Of a stretch of 64,000 nucleotides of DNA, positions 52,124 to 60,082 are shown in pieces. Under the pieces are notes generated by a model. The model searched no databases. It was not told where the DNA came from and saw only the letters and a program-made list of their open reading frames with translations. This stretch comes from Deltaproteobacteria bacterium HGW-Deltaproteobacteria-15. GTDB lineage: Bacteria > Desulfobacterota > DSM-4660 > Desulfatiglandales > HGW-15. Numbering within the stretch: position 1 is the stretch's first letter; each line of letters opens with the position of its first letter. The stretch lies in contig PHBH01000011.1 of assembly GCA_002840535.1 (NCBI GenBank), forward strand, positions 1 through 64,000, given 5' to 3'. The position numbers were made by a program, and so were the translations under genes.

Positions 52124-53295
52124 GCCCGAGATTCCCTCCCCATGATAAGAGCGGCGTTGATGCCGCCGAAACCCGAATTGGTGGTCAACAGGCAATCTTC
52201 CGAAATGGAGAAGGGTTCCACCCGGACCATACCCTTTGCCTCGGCCATCGGATGGGTCAGTCCCACCGTTGGCGGGAGGATTCGATTGGAGAGCGCCTGC
52301 AGTCCCAGCGCAATCTCTATCCCCCCGGTCGCCCCAAGGCTATGCCCGAGTCCGCCTTTGACCGAGTAAACCGGGACCCTCCTTTTCCCAAATACCTGCT
52401 GGAGTGCGGCCATTTCCATGAGGTCGTTGTACAAGGTGCCTGTACCGTGTGCGCCGACTCCGGCAATCTCTCCGGATTCCAACCCCGCCATTCTCAGCGC
52501 GCGCAAAATAGCCTCGACCAATCCACAACCGTCTTTGTCCGGAGCGGTGATATGGACTGCATCGCCTGCGATGCCCCAGCCGAGCACCCTTCCAAGGGAA
52601 CGGCGATTCTCTTTTCTTGCCCGCTCTCTGCTCATCAGAAGCAGCGCCGCCGCCCCTTCCCCGAGGGATAAACCCTGCCGGTCCCGGTCAAAGGGCTTGC
52701 ATGGAAACGGGGACAGCGCCTTCAGGCACGAAAATCCGGAAAAGGTGAATTCAGTGACCAGATCGATACAACAGACCAGCACCGCGTCGGTTCTCCCCAA
52801 GGCGATCAGCCCGGCCCCTTGAGCCACCGCGATGGCAGAGGATGCACAGGACGCGCTGACGTTGAACCCTTCCTGGACAAGCCCGAGCTTCTTCGAAACC
52901 AGCCGGGTTACCGCTGAGAGTGGAATATCCTCCACCTCGGGATGCTCCGCTCGCCGGAGTCTCTCCAGATTGTCGATTCCTCCCTTTGTGGTTGCGGTTA
53001 TCAGAAAGGAATCAGGAGGAACAGGGGCCATTTCAAGGAAAAGACGGTCAAGGAGCGGCCGTATCCTGGATCCGCCTTCATGGGATTCCAGGCCCTCGAT
53101 ACAGGCGGCAAACCTGGAGCAGTAATTCTTTACGGGAAATCGGCTTACGGGTCCGATGGCTGTCTCTCCCGCAAGGAGTCTCTTCCATGAACCGCCGAGA
53201 TTGTCCGCCAGTGCAGTCACTACGGCTGCATCGGTGATCTGAACCTCCCGAAGGTTGCTGAAATCCGAGCTCGGTTTTGCCTGTTTTGAGATCAT
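52120..53295 (-). CDS. Beta-ketoacyl-ACP synthase, complete triad
   Basis: 391 residues from ATG 53295; a longer frame has no better start. Cys150 in SASCASSAIA, His in GAHGTGTLYND and GGLGHSLGATGGIE. KS fold complete. Coupled to the cysteine-less partner downstream, giving a KS/CLF-like pair. The two lie on the minus strand and face ACP 4 across a 287-base spacer. Similar pair logic is fused into one chain in the gene at 34214. Confidence 0.88.
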   Translation of the reverse strand: MISKQAKPSSDFSNLREVQITDAAVVTALADNLGGSWKRLLAGETAIGPVSRFPVKNYCSRFAACIEGLESHEGGSRIRPLLDRLFLEMAPVPPDSFLITATTKGGIDNLERLRRAEHPEVEDIPLSAVTRLVSKKLGLVQEGFNVSASCASSAIAVAQGAGLIALGRTDAVLVCCIDLVTEFTFSGFSCLKALSPFPCKPFDRDRQGLSLGEGAAALLLMSRERARKENRRSLGRVLGWGIAGDAVHITAPDKDGCGLVEAILRALRMAGLESGEIAGVGAHGTGTLYNDLMEMAALQQVFGKRRVPVYSVKGGLGHSLGATGGIEIALGLQALSNRILPPTVGLTHPMAEAKGMVRVEPFSISEDCLLTTNSGFGGINAALIMGRESRA

Positions 53296-53469
53296 GTTGT
53301 ATGCGAAAGGAGCGTCCGCTGGTCCATGGGGGTTGAACAACAGGGGCGACGGGGACTTTTCATGTGGAGCATAGGGAGAGAGGCACGGTGTGTCAAGCCC
53401 TAAACGAGTTCTAAACGCATTCCTTCCTCCCTTCAATGTGTTTTGTCTTCAGGGCGCGGTTATGGTAGA

Positions 53470-53535
53470 TAGAACAAAATTTTGGAATAATGGAATAATG
53501 AAATAATGGAGTGATGGAGTGATGAAAAGATTTTT
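53470..53535. repeat. GGAATAATGG-type short repeat tract
   Basis: GGAATAATGGAATAATG (53483 on) continues as GGAGTGATGGAGTGATG. Same kind of tract as near 9.8, 33.5 and 46.4 kb. It sits in the divergent spacer between the minus ketosynthase and ACP 4. Confidence 0.6.
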
Positions 53536-53582
53536 TTCTTCACTTACAGCCATAATAAAGGTCGAAAAATAGGAAATGCGAT

Positions 53583-53840
53583 ATGCAGGAACTGTTGAAG
53601 GAGCTTAAAGTCAAGATAGTGGAAGAGCTGCAACTCGAGGAAGTGAATCCCGCAATGCTGGCAGATGACACCCCCTTCTTTGCCGATGGCCTTGGACTGG
53701 ATTCGGTTGACCTGCTTGTGCTTGTGGGCATAATCGACAGGGACTACGGTGTAGGGATTTTCAGTCGCGAGGTGGGGGAGAAGGTGCTCGTGGATTTCTC
53801 CACCCTGGCAGCATACATAGAGAAGAATCGGAAAAGATAG
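53583..53840 (+). CDS. Acyl carrier protein 4
   Basis: 85 residues. Attachment motif LGLDSVDLLVLV with Ser in DSV; N-terminus LLKELKVKIVEELQLEE resembles ACP 2. Upstream AATAGGAAATGCGAT. It precedes the acyl-activating ligase, so it may receive the starter acid from it. Divergent from the ketosynthase pair. Confidence 0.9.
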   Translation: MQELLKELKVKIVEELQLEEVNPAMLADDTPFFADGLGLDSVDLLVLVGIIDRDYGVGIFSREVGEKVLVDFSTLAAYIEKNRKR

Positions 53841-53851
53841 ACTTTGACGTT

Positions 53852-53972
53852 CTCGTAAAAAGTCGTCATTCCGGCGCAGGCCGGAATCCAGATATTCTGC
53901 AAGGGCTCGAAAATACTGGATCCCGGCTGGAGTTTATCCCGCACTTGATGCGGGGCCGGGATGACGAAAATA
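53852..53972. repeat. CTCGTAAAAAGTCG element, copy 1
   Basis: Begins CTCGTAAAAAGTCGTCATTC, contains CCGGAATCCAGATATTCTGC and ends CCGGGATGACGAAAA. A longer copy at 61388-61536 ends in the inverted TCGACTTTTTACAAGA. Such GTCATTCC...GGGATGAC palindromes are widespread extragenic repeats. Confidence 0.75.
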
Positions 53973-54025
53973 CCTTTTTCGGTCCCGTTTTGGGCATGCG
54001 CATTAATCTTGTGGAGAAAGGCAAA

Positions 54026-55657
54026 ATGAACCGACCCTGGCTGAAGCAGTACGAGCGACATGTTCCTCACACCATCCCGTATCCGGCGATCCCGGTCCAC
54101 CGCTGGCTGCTCGACACGGCAGCCGCCCACCCTGACGATGTGGCGATCTCCTTCAACGAGATTCATTTCACCTACCGGGAGATGAACGACCGTGTGAACA
54201 GGCTTGCCCGTGCTATGCAGAAAATGGGTGTTGTGAAAGGGGACAGGATCGCTCTGTTCCTGGTCAACACTCCCACTTATGTCTTCGGTTTCTTTGCCGC
54301 CATGAAGCTTGGGGCCATCGTAGTCAATATCAGCGTGGGGATCCATGGAGAGGAACTCACCCGGTGCCTGAACGAATCGGGCGCCAAGATGATCGTCACA
54401 CTCGACCTTTTTGCTCAGGGCATATACCAGGTGATCGGTCGGACCGGGCTGAAGGCGGTAATCCTTCACTCCGTCTACGGAATAGAGAAGAGGATGACAT
54501 TCGAGGAGGGAGTCCCCCGGCCTCTGATCTACCAGGAACTGGTCGCAACCGAAGATGCGACAGAGCCTGATGAACATGTGCTCCCCGAAGACACGGCCGT
54601 TCTTCAATACACCAGCGGCTCTACCGGATCGCCCAAAGCTGCAGTTCTCACCCACTCGAATCTTGTTTCGAGTGTTCTCCAGGGGGAGACCTGGATGGGC
54701 ATCCGGGATGCCGGCAATGCGGCGGTCATGTGCGTCATTCCCTTCTTCCACGTCTTCGGCATGTCCGCGTGCCTTTTGAGCTCTGTCCTCAAGGGCTACC
54801 ACATGGTCCTTCTCCCGCGGATGGATCTGATGGACATTCTCTCTCTGATGAAGAGCCTGGAGACCTACAAACCCATATCCTTCCCTGCAGTGCCCAGCCT
54901 GTGGGCCGCCATGCTTTCTCTTCCTGCTGATGAAGCCAGGAGACATCTCTCTTCCATTCGTGTGCCGACCAGTGGAGGAGCGCCGCTGCCGAATTGGGTT
55001 CAAGAAAAATTCCATGCGCTGAGCGGCAAGAAGATCATCGAAGCCTACGGCCTTTCAGAGGCTTCATCCGCCACCCATTTCTGCCCCTTTCCTTCGGGCG
55101 GTCCCCTGGGTTCCATAGGTCTCCCCCTCCCGGACACCGATGCAAAGATTGTCGATTTGGAGAACCCGAACAGAGAATGTCTTCCGGGAGAGATCGGTGA
55201 GCTTGTGGTGAAGGGCCCGCAGATCATGAAAGGATACTGGAATAACCCTGATCTCACGTCCCGGGTATTGAGGGACAGCTGGTTTTACACAGGAGACCTG
55301 GGCCGGATGGATCAGGACGGGTTTTTTTATCTCGTGGATCGGAAGGATGATCTGATCATATCCAGCGGCTTCAACATCTATCCCACTGAAATCGAGGATG
55401 TCCTGAAGAAGCATCCCAAGATCAAAGATGCCGGAGTCATAGGGGTGCCCGACCGGATCAAAGGCATGGCAATCCGTGCGGTCGTAACACTCCATGAGGG
55501 AACGAAAGGAGACAAGGAAGAGTTTATGAAGTTTTGCAGGGAGAACATGCCTGAATACCGTGTGCCGAAGTCCATTCTCATTCGAGGTGAAATCCCGAGG
55601 GACCCTGCCGGAAAGATGTTGAGGCGGATCCTCCGGGAGGAGGCGCAGGAGGGTTGA
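54026..55657 (+). CDS. AMP-dependent acyl ligase of the biosynthetic cluster
   Basis: 543 residues from ATG 54026 (GGAGAAAGGCAAA upstream). ANL motifs: LQYTSGSTGSPKA near 192-204, YGLSEASSATHF, WFYTGDLGRMDQDGF, VDRKDDLIISSGFNIYP and GKMLRRILREE with the catalytic Lys. It activates a carboxylic acid as adenylate and loads CoA or ACP. Adjacent ACP 4 and LpxL-like acyltransferase suggest it loads the starter or a rescued chain. Aryl polyene clusters use such a ligase for a cinnamate/coumarate-type starter; substrate cannot be assigned here. Confidence 0.88.
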   Translation: MNRPWLKQYERHVPHTIPYPAIPVHRWLLDTAAAHPDDVAISFNEIHFTYREMNDRVNRLARAMQKMGVVKGDRIALFLVNTPTYVFGFFAAMKLGAIVVNISVGIHGEELTRCLNESGAKMIVTLDLFAQGIYQVIGRTGLKAVILHSVYGIEKRMTFEEGVPRPLIYQELVATEDATEPDEHVLPEDTAVLQYTSGSTGSPKAAVLTHSNLVSSVLQGETWMGIRDAGNAAVMCVIPFFHVFGMSACLLSSVLKGYHMVLLPRMDLMDILSLMKSLETYKPISFPAVPSLWAAMLSLPADEARRHLSSIRVPTSGGAPLPNWVQEKFHALSGKKIIEAYGLSEASSATHFCPFPSGGPLGSIGLPLPDTDAKIVDLENPNRECLPGEIGELVVKGPQIMKGYWNNPDLTSRVLRDSWFYTGDLGRMDQDGFFYLVDRKDDLIISSGFNIYPTEIEDVLKKHPKIKDAGVIGVPDRIKGMAIRAVVTLHEGTKGDKEEFMKFCRENMPEYRVPKSILIRGEIPRDPAGKMLRRILREEAQEG

Positions 55658-55666
55658 GCCGGGAAG

Positions 55667-56563
55667 ATGAAGTCCTTCGTCGTCCGCCTCGTCAACAGAG
55701 TCTCCTTGTCAGCGGGAGCCTGGTTCATCGGCTTTTTCGCCTGGTGGGTCTCCACGGGGTACTTTCTTTTCAAGCCGTCGAGGAGAAGAGCGAGTATCGA
55801 ACTCTACCGGATCGTTTTTCCTGAACGCTCTCTCCTGTATCATCTCTATTGCACCTGGCGCCAGTTCCATTCATTCGCTTCCACCTACTCGGACAGGGCC
55901 CGGATGTATGCAGGCAATAACGTGATCACTTCCACAAAGGGGAGGGAACACCTTATTGAACTGGCAAGGAAAGGGACCGGCGGGGTGATCGTCATGTCTC
56001 ACATGGGGAGCTATGAGGTTGCTGCCACTGCCTTTCAGGAACTAGGCTTCAGGCTTCTCCTCCTCCTTGGCGAGAGGGAGGCGAAACAGGTTGCCAGGAA
56101 TCAGCGCGAGACCATGACGGCCAAAGGGGTCCATATACACGTCTCCAGTGAACGCGATGATTCTCCCTTCGGCGGCTTGGAAGCGCTCAAGTTCATCAGG
56201 GAAGGAGGGTTCGTCTCCGTGGCAGGAGATCTGGTCTGGACCGATCAGCGCACACGGACGGCTGTCCGGTTCTTCGGTCAGGATGTTGGATTCACTTCAG
56301 CACCGCATCTTCTGGCTATGGTTTCGGGCGCCCCGCTGCTGACCATGTTCACATACCGTGCAGAAAAAGGGATGCACCAGGTCGAGATATCCGCTCCCAG
56401 GGAGGTGAAGGCGCCGTCCCGGTCTGAAAGAGATCGAACCATCCAGGCAAGCGCACAGGCTTATGCGGAAACGCTGGAGGGAATGGTTCGCAGCCATCCT
56501 TTTCAATGGTATGTTTTCGAGCCCTTTTTCCCCGGAGACATGGGAGAGGGTTTGAACCGCTAA
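55667..56563 (+). CDS. LpxL/HtrB-like lipid acyltransferase, paralogue 2
   Basis: 298 residues, nine bases after the ligase stop. Membrane anchor FIGFFAWWVSTGYFLF, catalytic SHMGSYE (His112, Glu117), LYRIVFPERS, AGDLVWTDQRTRTAV and QWYVFEPFF. Motif order and position mirror the enzyme at 24597. It transfers acyl groups from ACP to a glycolipid. Last plus-strand gene I assign to the cluster. Two paralogues suggest two acyl transfers or two acceptors. Confidence 0.88.
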   Translation: MKSFVVRLVNRVSLSAGAWFIGFFAWWVSTGYFLFKPSRRRASIELYRIVFPERSLLYHLYCTWRQFHSFASTYSDRARMYAGNNVITSTKGREHLIELARKGTGGVIVMSHMGSYEVAATAFQELGFRLLLLLGEREAKQVARNQRETMTAKGVHIHVSSERDDSPFGGLEALKFIREGGFVSVAGDLVWTDQRTRTAVRFFGQDVGFTSAPHLLAMVSGAPLLTMFTYRAEKGMHQVEISAPREVKAPSRSERDRTIQASAQAYAETLEGMVRSHPFQWYVFEPFFPGDMGEGLNR

Positions 56564-56680
56564 GACGCTAAGCACGCTAAGGAGCATATTTTTTTTCATC
56601 TGCCGGTGATTCCGGCAGATGAAAGAACAAGCCTTTGTGCTTTTCTTCGCGATCTTCGCGGCTTTGCGTTTCCAACCTCT
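56555..56680. repeat. GCTAAGACGCTAAG-type element with central hairpin
   Basis: Left arm AACCGCTAAGACGCTAAGCA (56557 on), right arm GCGATCTTCGCGGCTTTGCG (about 56649-56668) and a perfect 12-bp central stem TTCATCTGCCGG/CCGGCAGATGAA (56595-56623). Two opposing arms around a hairpin, as in the 6784-7027 element. Marks the right end of the cluster. Confidence 0.6.
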
Positions 56681-56784
56681 TGGCCTTGACGGATCCCTGA
56701 CCGGAACCTATCTATTTACGAAAGAGTGAGTCAAAACCTGGTTCGTGGTTCTGAAGACAACCTGATCGGAGAGGTGGTTCTGTC

Positions 56785-57777
56785 ATGGGCAAGAAGGGGT
56801 TTGTCTTCGGGGTCTCCATCATGCTTTTTGCCGCTCTGGGCTGGGAAACCTGCATTGGAGTAGCATACGAATCCGGCACACGGGAACACAAGCTCGATCT
56901 GAGGGTACTCGGTTTCCGCCGCTCCTACCTCCTTCATACCCCCCAAGGCTATGACTCGACAAGGCCCCTGCCCCTGATCGTCGCTCTTCATGGAGGATTC
57001 AGCACGGCAGAGGACATGGAAAAGGAAACGGGATTCTCTGAAATCGCCGACAGGGAGAACTTCTTTGTCGCCTATCCGAATGGGATCGGGCTGTTCGGAA
57101 GGCTTCAGCACTGGAATGCCTCTCATTGCTGCGGCTTTTCGATGAAGTGGGGGATCGACGATGTCCAGTTTGTCTCCCTTGTCATCGATCGCATCCGAAC
57201 CCAGGTAAGCATAGATTCCTCCCGGATCTACATTGTCGGTTATTCCAATGGGGGGATGCTCGGTTATCTCTATGCGGCAAGAAACCCCGACATCGTTGCA
57301 GCCGTTGCAGGCATTGCAGCCACCATCGGGAGCAGGAGTTCCCCTGATGAACCCGAGATGCGGATTGACCGGCCGCGTGCACCTGTCCCTGTGATCGCAT
57401 TTCATGGTCTGATGGATCAGATAGTTCCATACGGAGGCGGTAAACTAAATAGTCCCTACTGGTATGTTTCCGTAAGAGAATCCATGCTGTTCTGGATCGA
57501 AGCCAACAAATGCGCAGCAGAACCGATCAGGGAAAATATGATGGGCGGCAGGATCATCAAATATACTTGGAACGGCGAAGAGAAAGGCACGGAGGTTGTG
57601 CTATGTACTTTGAGAGGTTGGGGCCACCTCCCTCCAACAAGACATTTTGTCAGGGAACTTGCTGACACCGACCCGCTCAGGGAGCTTCATGCATCGGAGA
57701 TCATCTGGGAATTCTTCAAGAGTCATGCAAAACCGGCAGCGTCATCAGCTCTCTCCGATGTTCGATATCTGGATTAG
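56785..57777 (+). CDS. Secreted esterase, polyhydroxybutyrate-depolymerase/LpqC-like
   Basis: 330 residues with a signal peptide (VFGVSIMLFAALGW). Alpha/beta hydrolase: RSYLLHTPQGYDS, PLIVALHGG (oxyanion), nucleophile GYSNGGML (Ser near 154), FHGLMDQIVPYGGG (Asp near 210) and GWGHLPP (His near 279). Family members cut short-chain polyesters or feruloyl/acetyl esters. Separated from the cluster by the hairpin repeat, so membership is doubtful. ATG at 56785 has only a weak SD. Confidence 0.82.
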   Translation: MGKKGFVFGVSIMLFAALGWETCIGVAYESGTREHKLDLRVLGFRRSYLLHTPQGYDSTRPLPLIVALHGGFSTAEDMEKETGFSEIADRENFFVAYPNGIGLFGRLQHWNASHCCGFSMKWGIDDVQFVSLVIDRIRTQVSIDSSRIYIVGYSNGGMLGYLYAARNPDIVAAVAGIAATIGSRSSPDEPEMRIDRPRAPVPVIAFHGLMDQIVPYGGGKLNSPYWYVSVRESMLFWIEANKCAAEPIRENMMGGRIIKYTWNGEEKGTEVVLCTLRGWGHLPPTRHFVRELADTDPLRELHASEIIWEFFKSHAKPAASSALSDVRYLD

Positions 57778-58191
57778 AAAAATCTTCTCACCTGAGCCCC
57801 TGCTCCAACCCTCTTGCCTCCTGCAACCATCAGACACGGCCGCTCTCATGGCGCCGACGTCCTGTTTGCTTTCTCGTCCGTGGTGCAGGAAAAATCATAC
57901 ATGGCAAAAGTTCGTTTTTTCAAGCACTTGATCCGGAAAACCTGCTTCCGGATCAATACTCCATTGTAGGGAAAACCATTCACACAAGGAAGTTTCCACA
58001 AACTTCCGGCCTCAAAATAGCCTTATTCCAACACCTTGAACCTGATCAAGTTCATGGCGCGCCACTTGCAAACCAAGTTGATGGAGGATATCGCCATCCG
58101 GCTCATCACCGGGGCGGCAGGGAGCTTCAATGACGAAACCACATAGAATGCGAAGATCACTTTCTCCAGATAACTCGGGAACCGAACCGCT
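57778..58191. other. Gene-free region with hairpin and possible gene remnant
   Basis: A perfect 11-bp stem TTGATCCGGAA/TTCCGGATCAA (57928-57956) with a 7-base loop. On the minus strand about 58023-58170 reads as a protein-like tail (KLPAAPVMSRMAISSINLV, then WRAMNLIRFKVLE) with no usable start, which could be the degraded end of a gene. Nothing else is seen. Confidence 0.4.
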
Positions 58192-58536
58192 ATGAAACAG
58201 ATTTTCGCTATTGCGATCATGGTTTTGAGTGTTTGGTTGGGGATCGTTTTCGTCCGGCCGTACTGGGACAGGCATCTGCTGCAATTGGATATAGAAGAAG
58301 CGGCGATCTATGGAACCAAGAAGAGCGAAGGAGAGGTTCGCAGATTCCTGGTTAACAAGATGAAGAAGAAGGGCAGAGATATTACCGGTGATAATTTTCT
58401 CGTTGTCAAGAATGACCGTAACACGGTCTATGTGAAGGTATCATACTCGGACGAGGTGAAAATTGCGGGACGCACTCTTAAAAAACTTCGATTCACCTTG
58501 GAAGCGGAGGAAAAAGAGGTAAAGAACGGCTTCTGA
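58192..58536 (+). CDS. Small membrane-anchored protein of unknown function
   Basis: 114 residues. One N-terminal membrane helix (IFAIAIMVLSVWLGIVFV), then a charged soluble domain: DIEEAAIYGTKKSEGEV, FLVNKMKKKGRDI, VYVKVSYSDEVKIAGRTLKK. The pattern recalls DUF4845-like single-pass proteins, but I am not certain. SD not clear. Monocistronic. Confidence 0.55.
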   Translation: MKQIFAIAIMVLSVWLGIVFVRPYWDRHLLQLDIEEAAIYGTKKSEGEVRRFLVNKMKKKGRDITGDNFLVVKNDRNTVYVKVSYSDEVKIAGRTLKKLRFTLEAEEKEVKNGF

Positions 58537-58999
58537 TCTGACCTGGAACATGTTTGCGCGCGGACCGAACGGCATCAAGGGATCACCAAACCAGTCTTTC
58601 CCCCTCCCGCATCACGGCATTCATTGCGCTTCTCCCCTTCGAATCAATGATCAAGGTTTGATTGAGTCTATCGATCGAGAGCACCCCTGGCGCAGCCCGG
58701 GCGGCGCCTTCGTTCTTGCTTCCAAGACTCCACAGCCGCCTACCGGCGCGACGCTTCCCGGAATCAGCATCAGAAATCCTGCCCCGATTAGAACCCCTTC
58801 TTCTGATGGTGTCCTGTTGCCGGTTGACAAGATAGTGCTCCTGACCATATTACTTGCGCTATCCCGTGCCCCACTGAATAGAAGAGTTCTCCCCCGCGCC
58901 TGCCGGGACCTGATCCGGGGTTCGCCGGGGTCTGAATGAATTCCAAAGTATTTTTCAGACAACTATCGTTAGCCGAACCCACCCTGTCGGAGGGATTGA
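58537..58999. other. Gene-free region
   Basis: Several short frames overlap here on both strands (for instance a 103-codon minus frame at 58651-58962), but none has an SD, domain or signal I recognise. No repeat or hairpin stands out. The promoter of the MipA/OmpV-like gene presumably lies near its 3' end. Confidence 0.3.
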
Positions 59000-59872
59000 A
59001 TGAAGAAATGTTTACTCCTGCCTCTCCCATTGCTCCTCTCGTTGTTTCTCGCTGTCTCCCCGGTTCTTGCCGAGGACGTGCCCCTTTGGGAAATCGGCAT
59101 CGGTGTGGCTGCCTGGCATCTTCCGGACTACAAAGGGTCGGATGAGTCCCGGTTCTATGCCCTTCCCTTCCCATATCCCATCTATCGAGGCAAAATCATC
59201 AGGGCGCGAGGCACTACGCTTTCGGGCCTCCTGTTCGAGTCCGACCGGTTGAGACTCGATGTGAGTATGTCAGGATCCCTTCCCGTCAACAGCGAAGACA
59301 ACACCGCCCGCGAAGGCATGCCTGATCTCGATTTCACGGGGGAGATCGGCCCATCCCTGGAGTGGAGGATCTTTGAGAAGAAATCGCAGTCCCTCTGGCT
59401 GAAGGTGCCTCTACGCGGGGTCTTCGCCGTACCCGATGTTTCCTATGTAGGCCTGAGATCTGCACCTTATCTGGACTATGAGTGGATGAGCTCCATGCTG
59501 CCTGGATGGACGATGTCGTTTACCATAGGTCCAAACTTCGGGTCCAGACGGTACCACGAATATTTCTATGAGGTGGAGCCGGAGTTTGCGCGAGCAAACC
59601 GGCCTGAATACCATCCGGAAAGCGGGTATAGCGGCAGCGGCGTCAGCTACAGCCTGGCGAGAAGATTCAAGGACATCCGGATCTCCTCTTCTTTTCATTA
59701 TGACAGGCTCACAGGCGCCGCCTTCGAGGACAGCCCTCTCGTAAAAACCCGCAATTACTTCAGAGCAGGGGTCACTTTGACCTGGTTTTTCGCCAAATCC
59801 AAGACCCTTGTCCCGAAACCTTCACGTGAGATCTCTGACACCACCCTTCTTCAGTCTGAAACGACGGATTGA
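59000..59872 (+). CDS. MipA/OmpV-like outer-membrane protein
   Basis: 290 residues with a signal peptide (LLLPLPLLLSLFLAVSPVLA) cut before EDVPLWEIG. Beta-barrel pattern with family features WEIGIGVAAWHLPDYKGSDE and YALPFPYPIYRG near the N-terminus. SYSLARRFKDIRISSSFHYD and a final aromatic strand VTLTWFF follow. The GGAGGGATTG before ATG supports the start. MipA links murein enzymes; OmpV relatives are adhesins. Monocistronic. A short Ser/Thr-rich tail after the last strand is unusual. Confidence 0.8.
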   Translation: MKKCLLLPLPLLLSLFLAVSPVLAEDVPLWEIGIGVAAWHLPDYKGSDESRFYALPFPYPIYRGKIIRARGTTLSGLLFESDRLRLDVSMSGSLPVNSEDNTAREGMPDLDFTGEIGPSLEWRIFEKKSQSLWLKVPLRGVFAVPDVSYVGLRSAPYLDYEWMSSMLPGWTMSFTIGPNFGSRRYHEYFYEVEPEFARANRPEYHPESGYSGSGVSYSLARRFKDIRISSSFHYDRLTGAAFEDSPLVKTRNYFRAGVTLTWFFAKSKTLVPKPSREISDTTLLQSETTD

Positions 59873-60082
59873 TACCATTTAAACGCCACGAGGCAGTAGA
59901 GGATCCGGGCCCGTAGGACCCGGGCTATCGGAATTCTTGGAGTAATGGAGTGCGCATCCCCTTACGCCATTTCCCTCTTGCTTTTGACTTTCCTATCCGA
60001 TAAGGAATTCGGCTTGCTGTTGTCGAAACGCCATCTAGCCACCCCCAGGAAGGGGCTGGGGGCTGAATCGGGATAATTGGCA

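Noticed and set aside
21587..56563. Classical aryl polyene cluster
   Set aside because: Many parts fit, but there is no ammonia lyase for an aromatic starter in the window, and five radical SAM enzymes do not belong to that type. I therefore call it aryl-polyene-like only.
56595..56623. Rho-independent terminator after the last cluster gene
   Set aside because: The 12-bp stem is perfect, but the T-run precedes it on the plus strand and neither strand has a T-tract after the stem.
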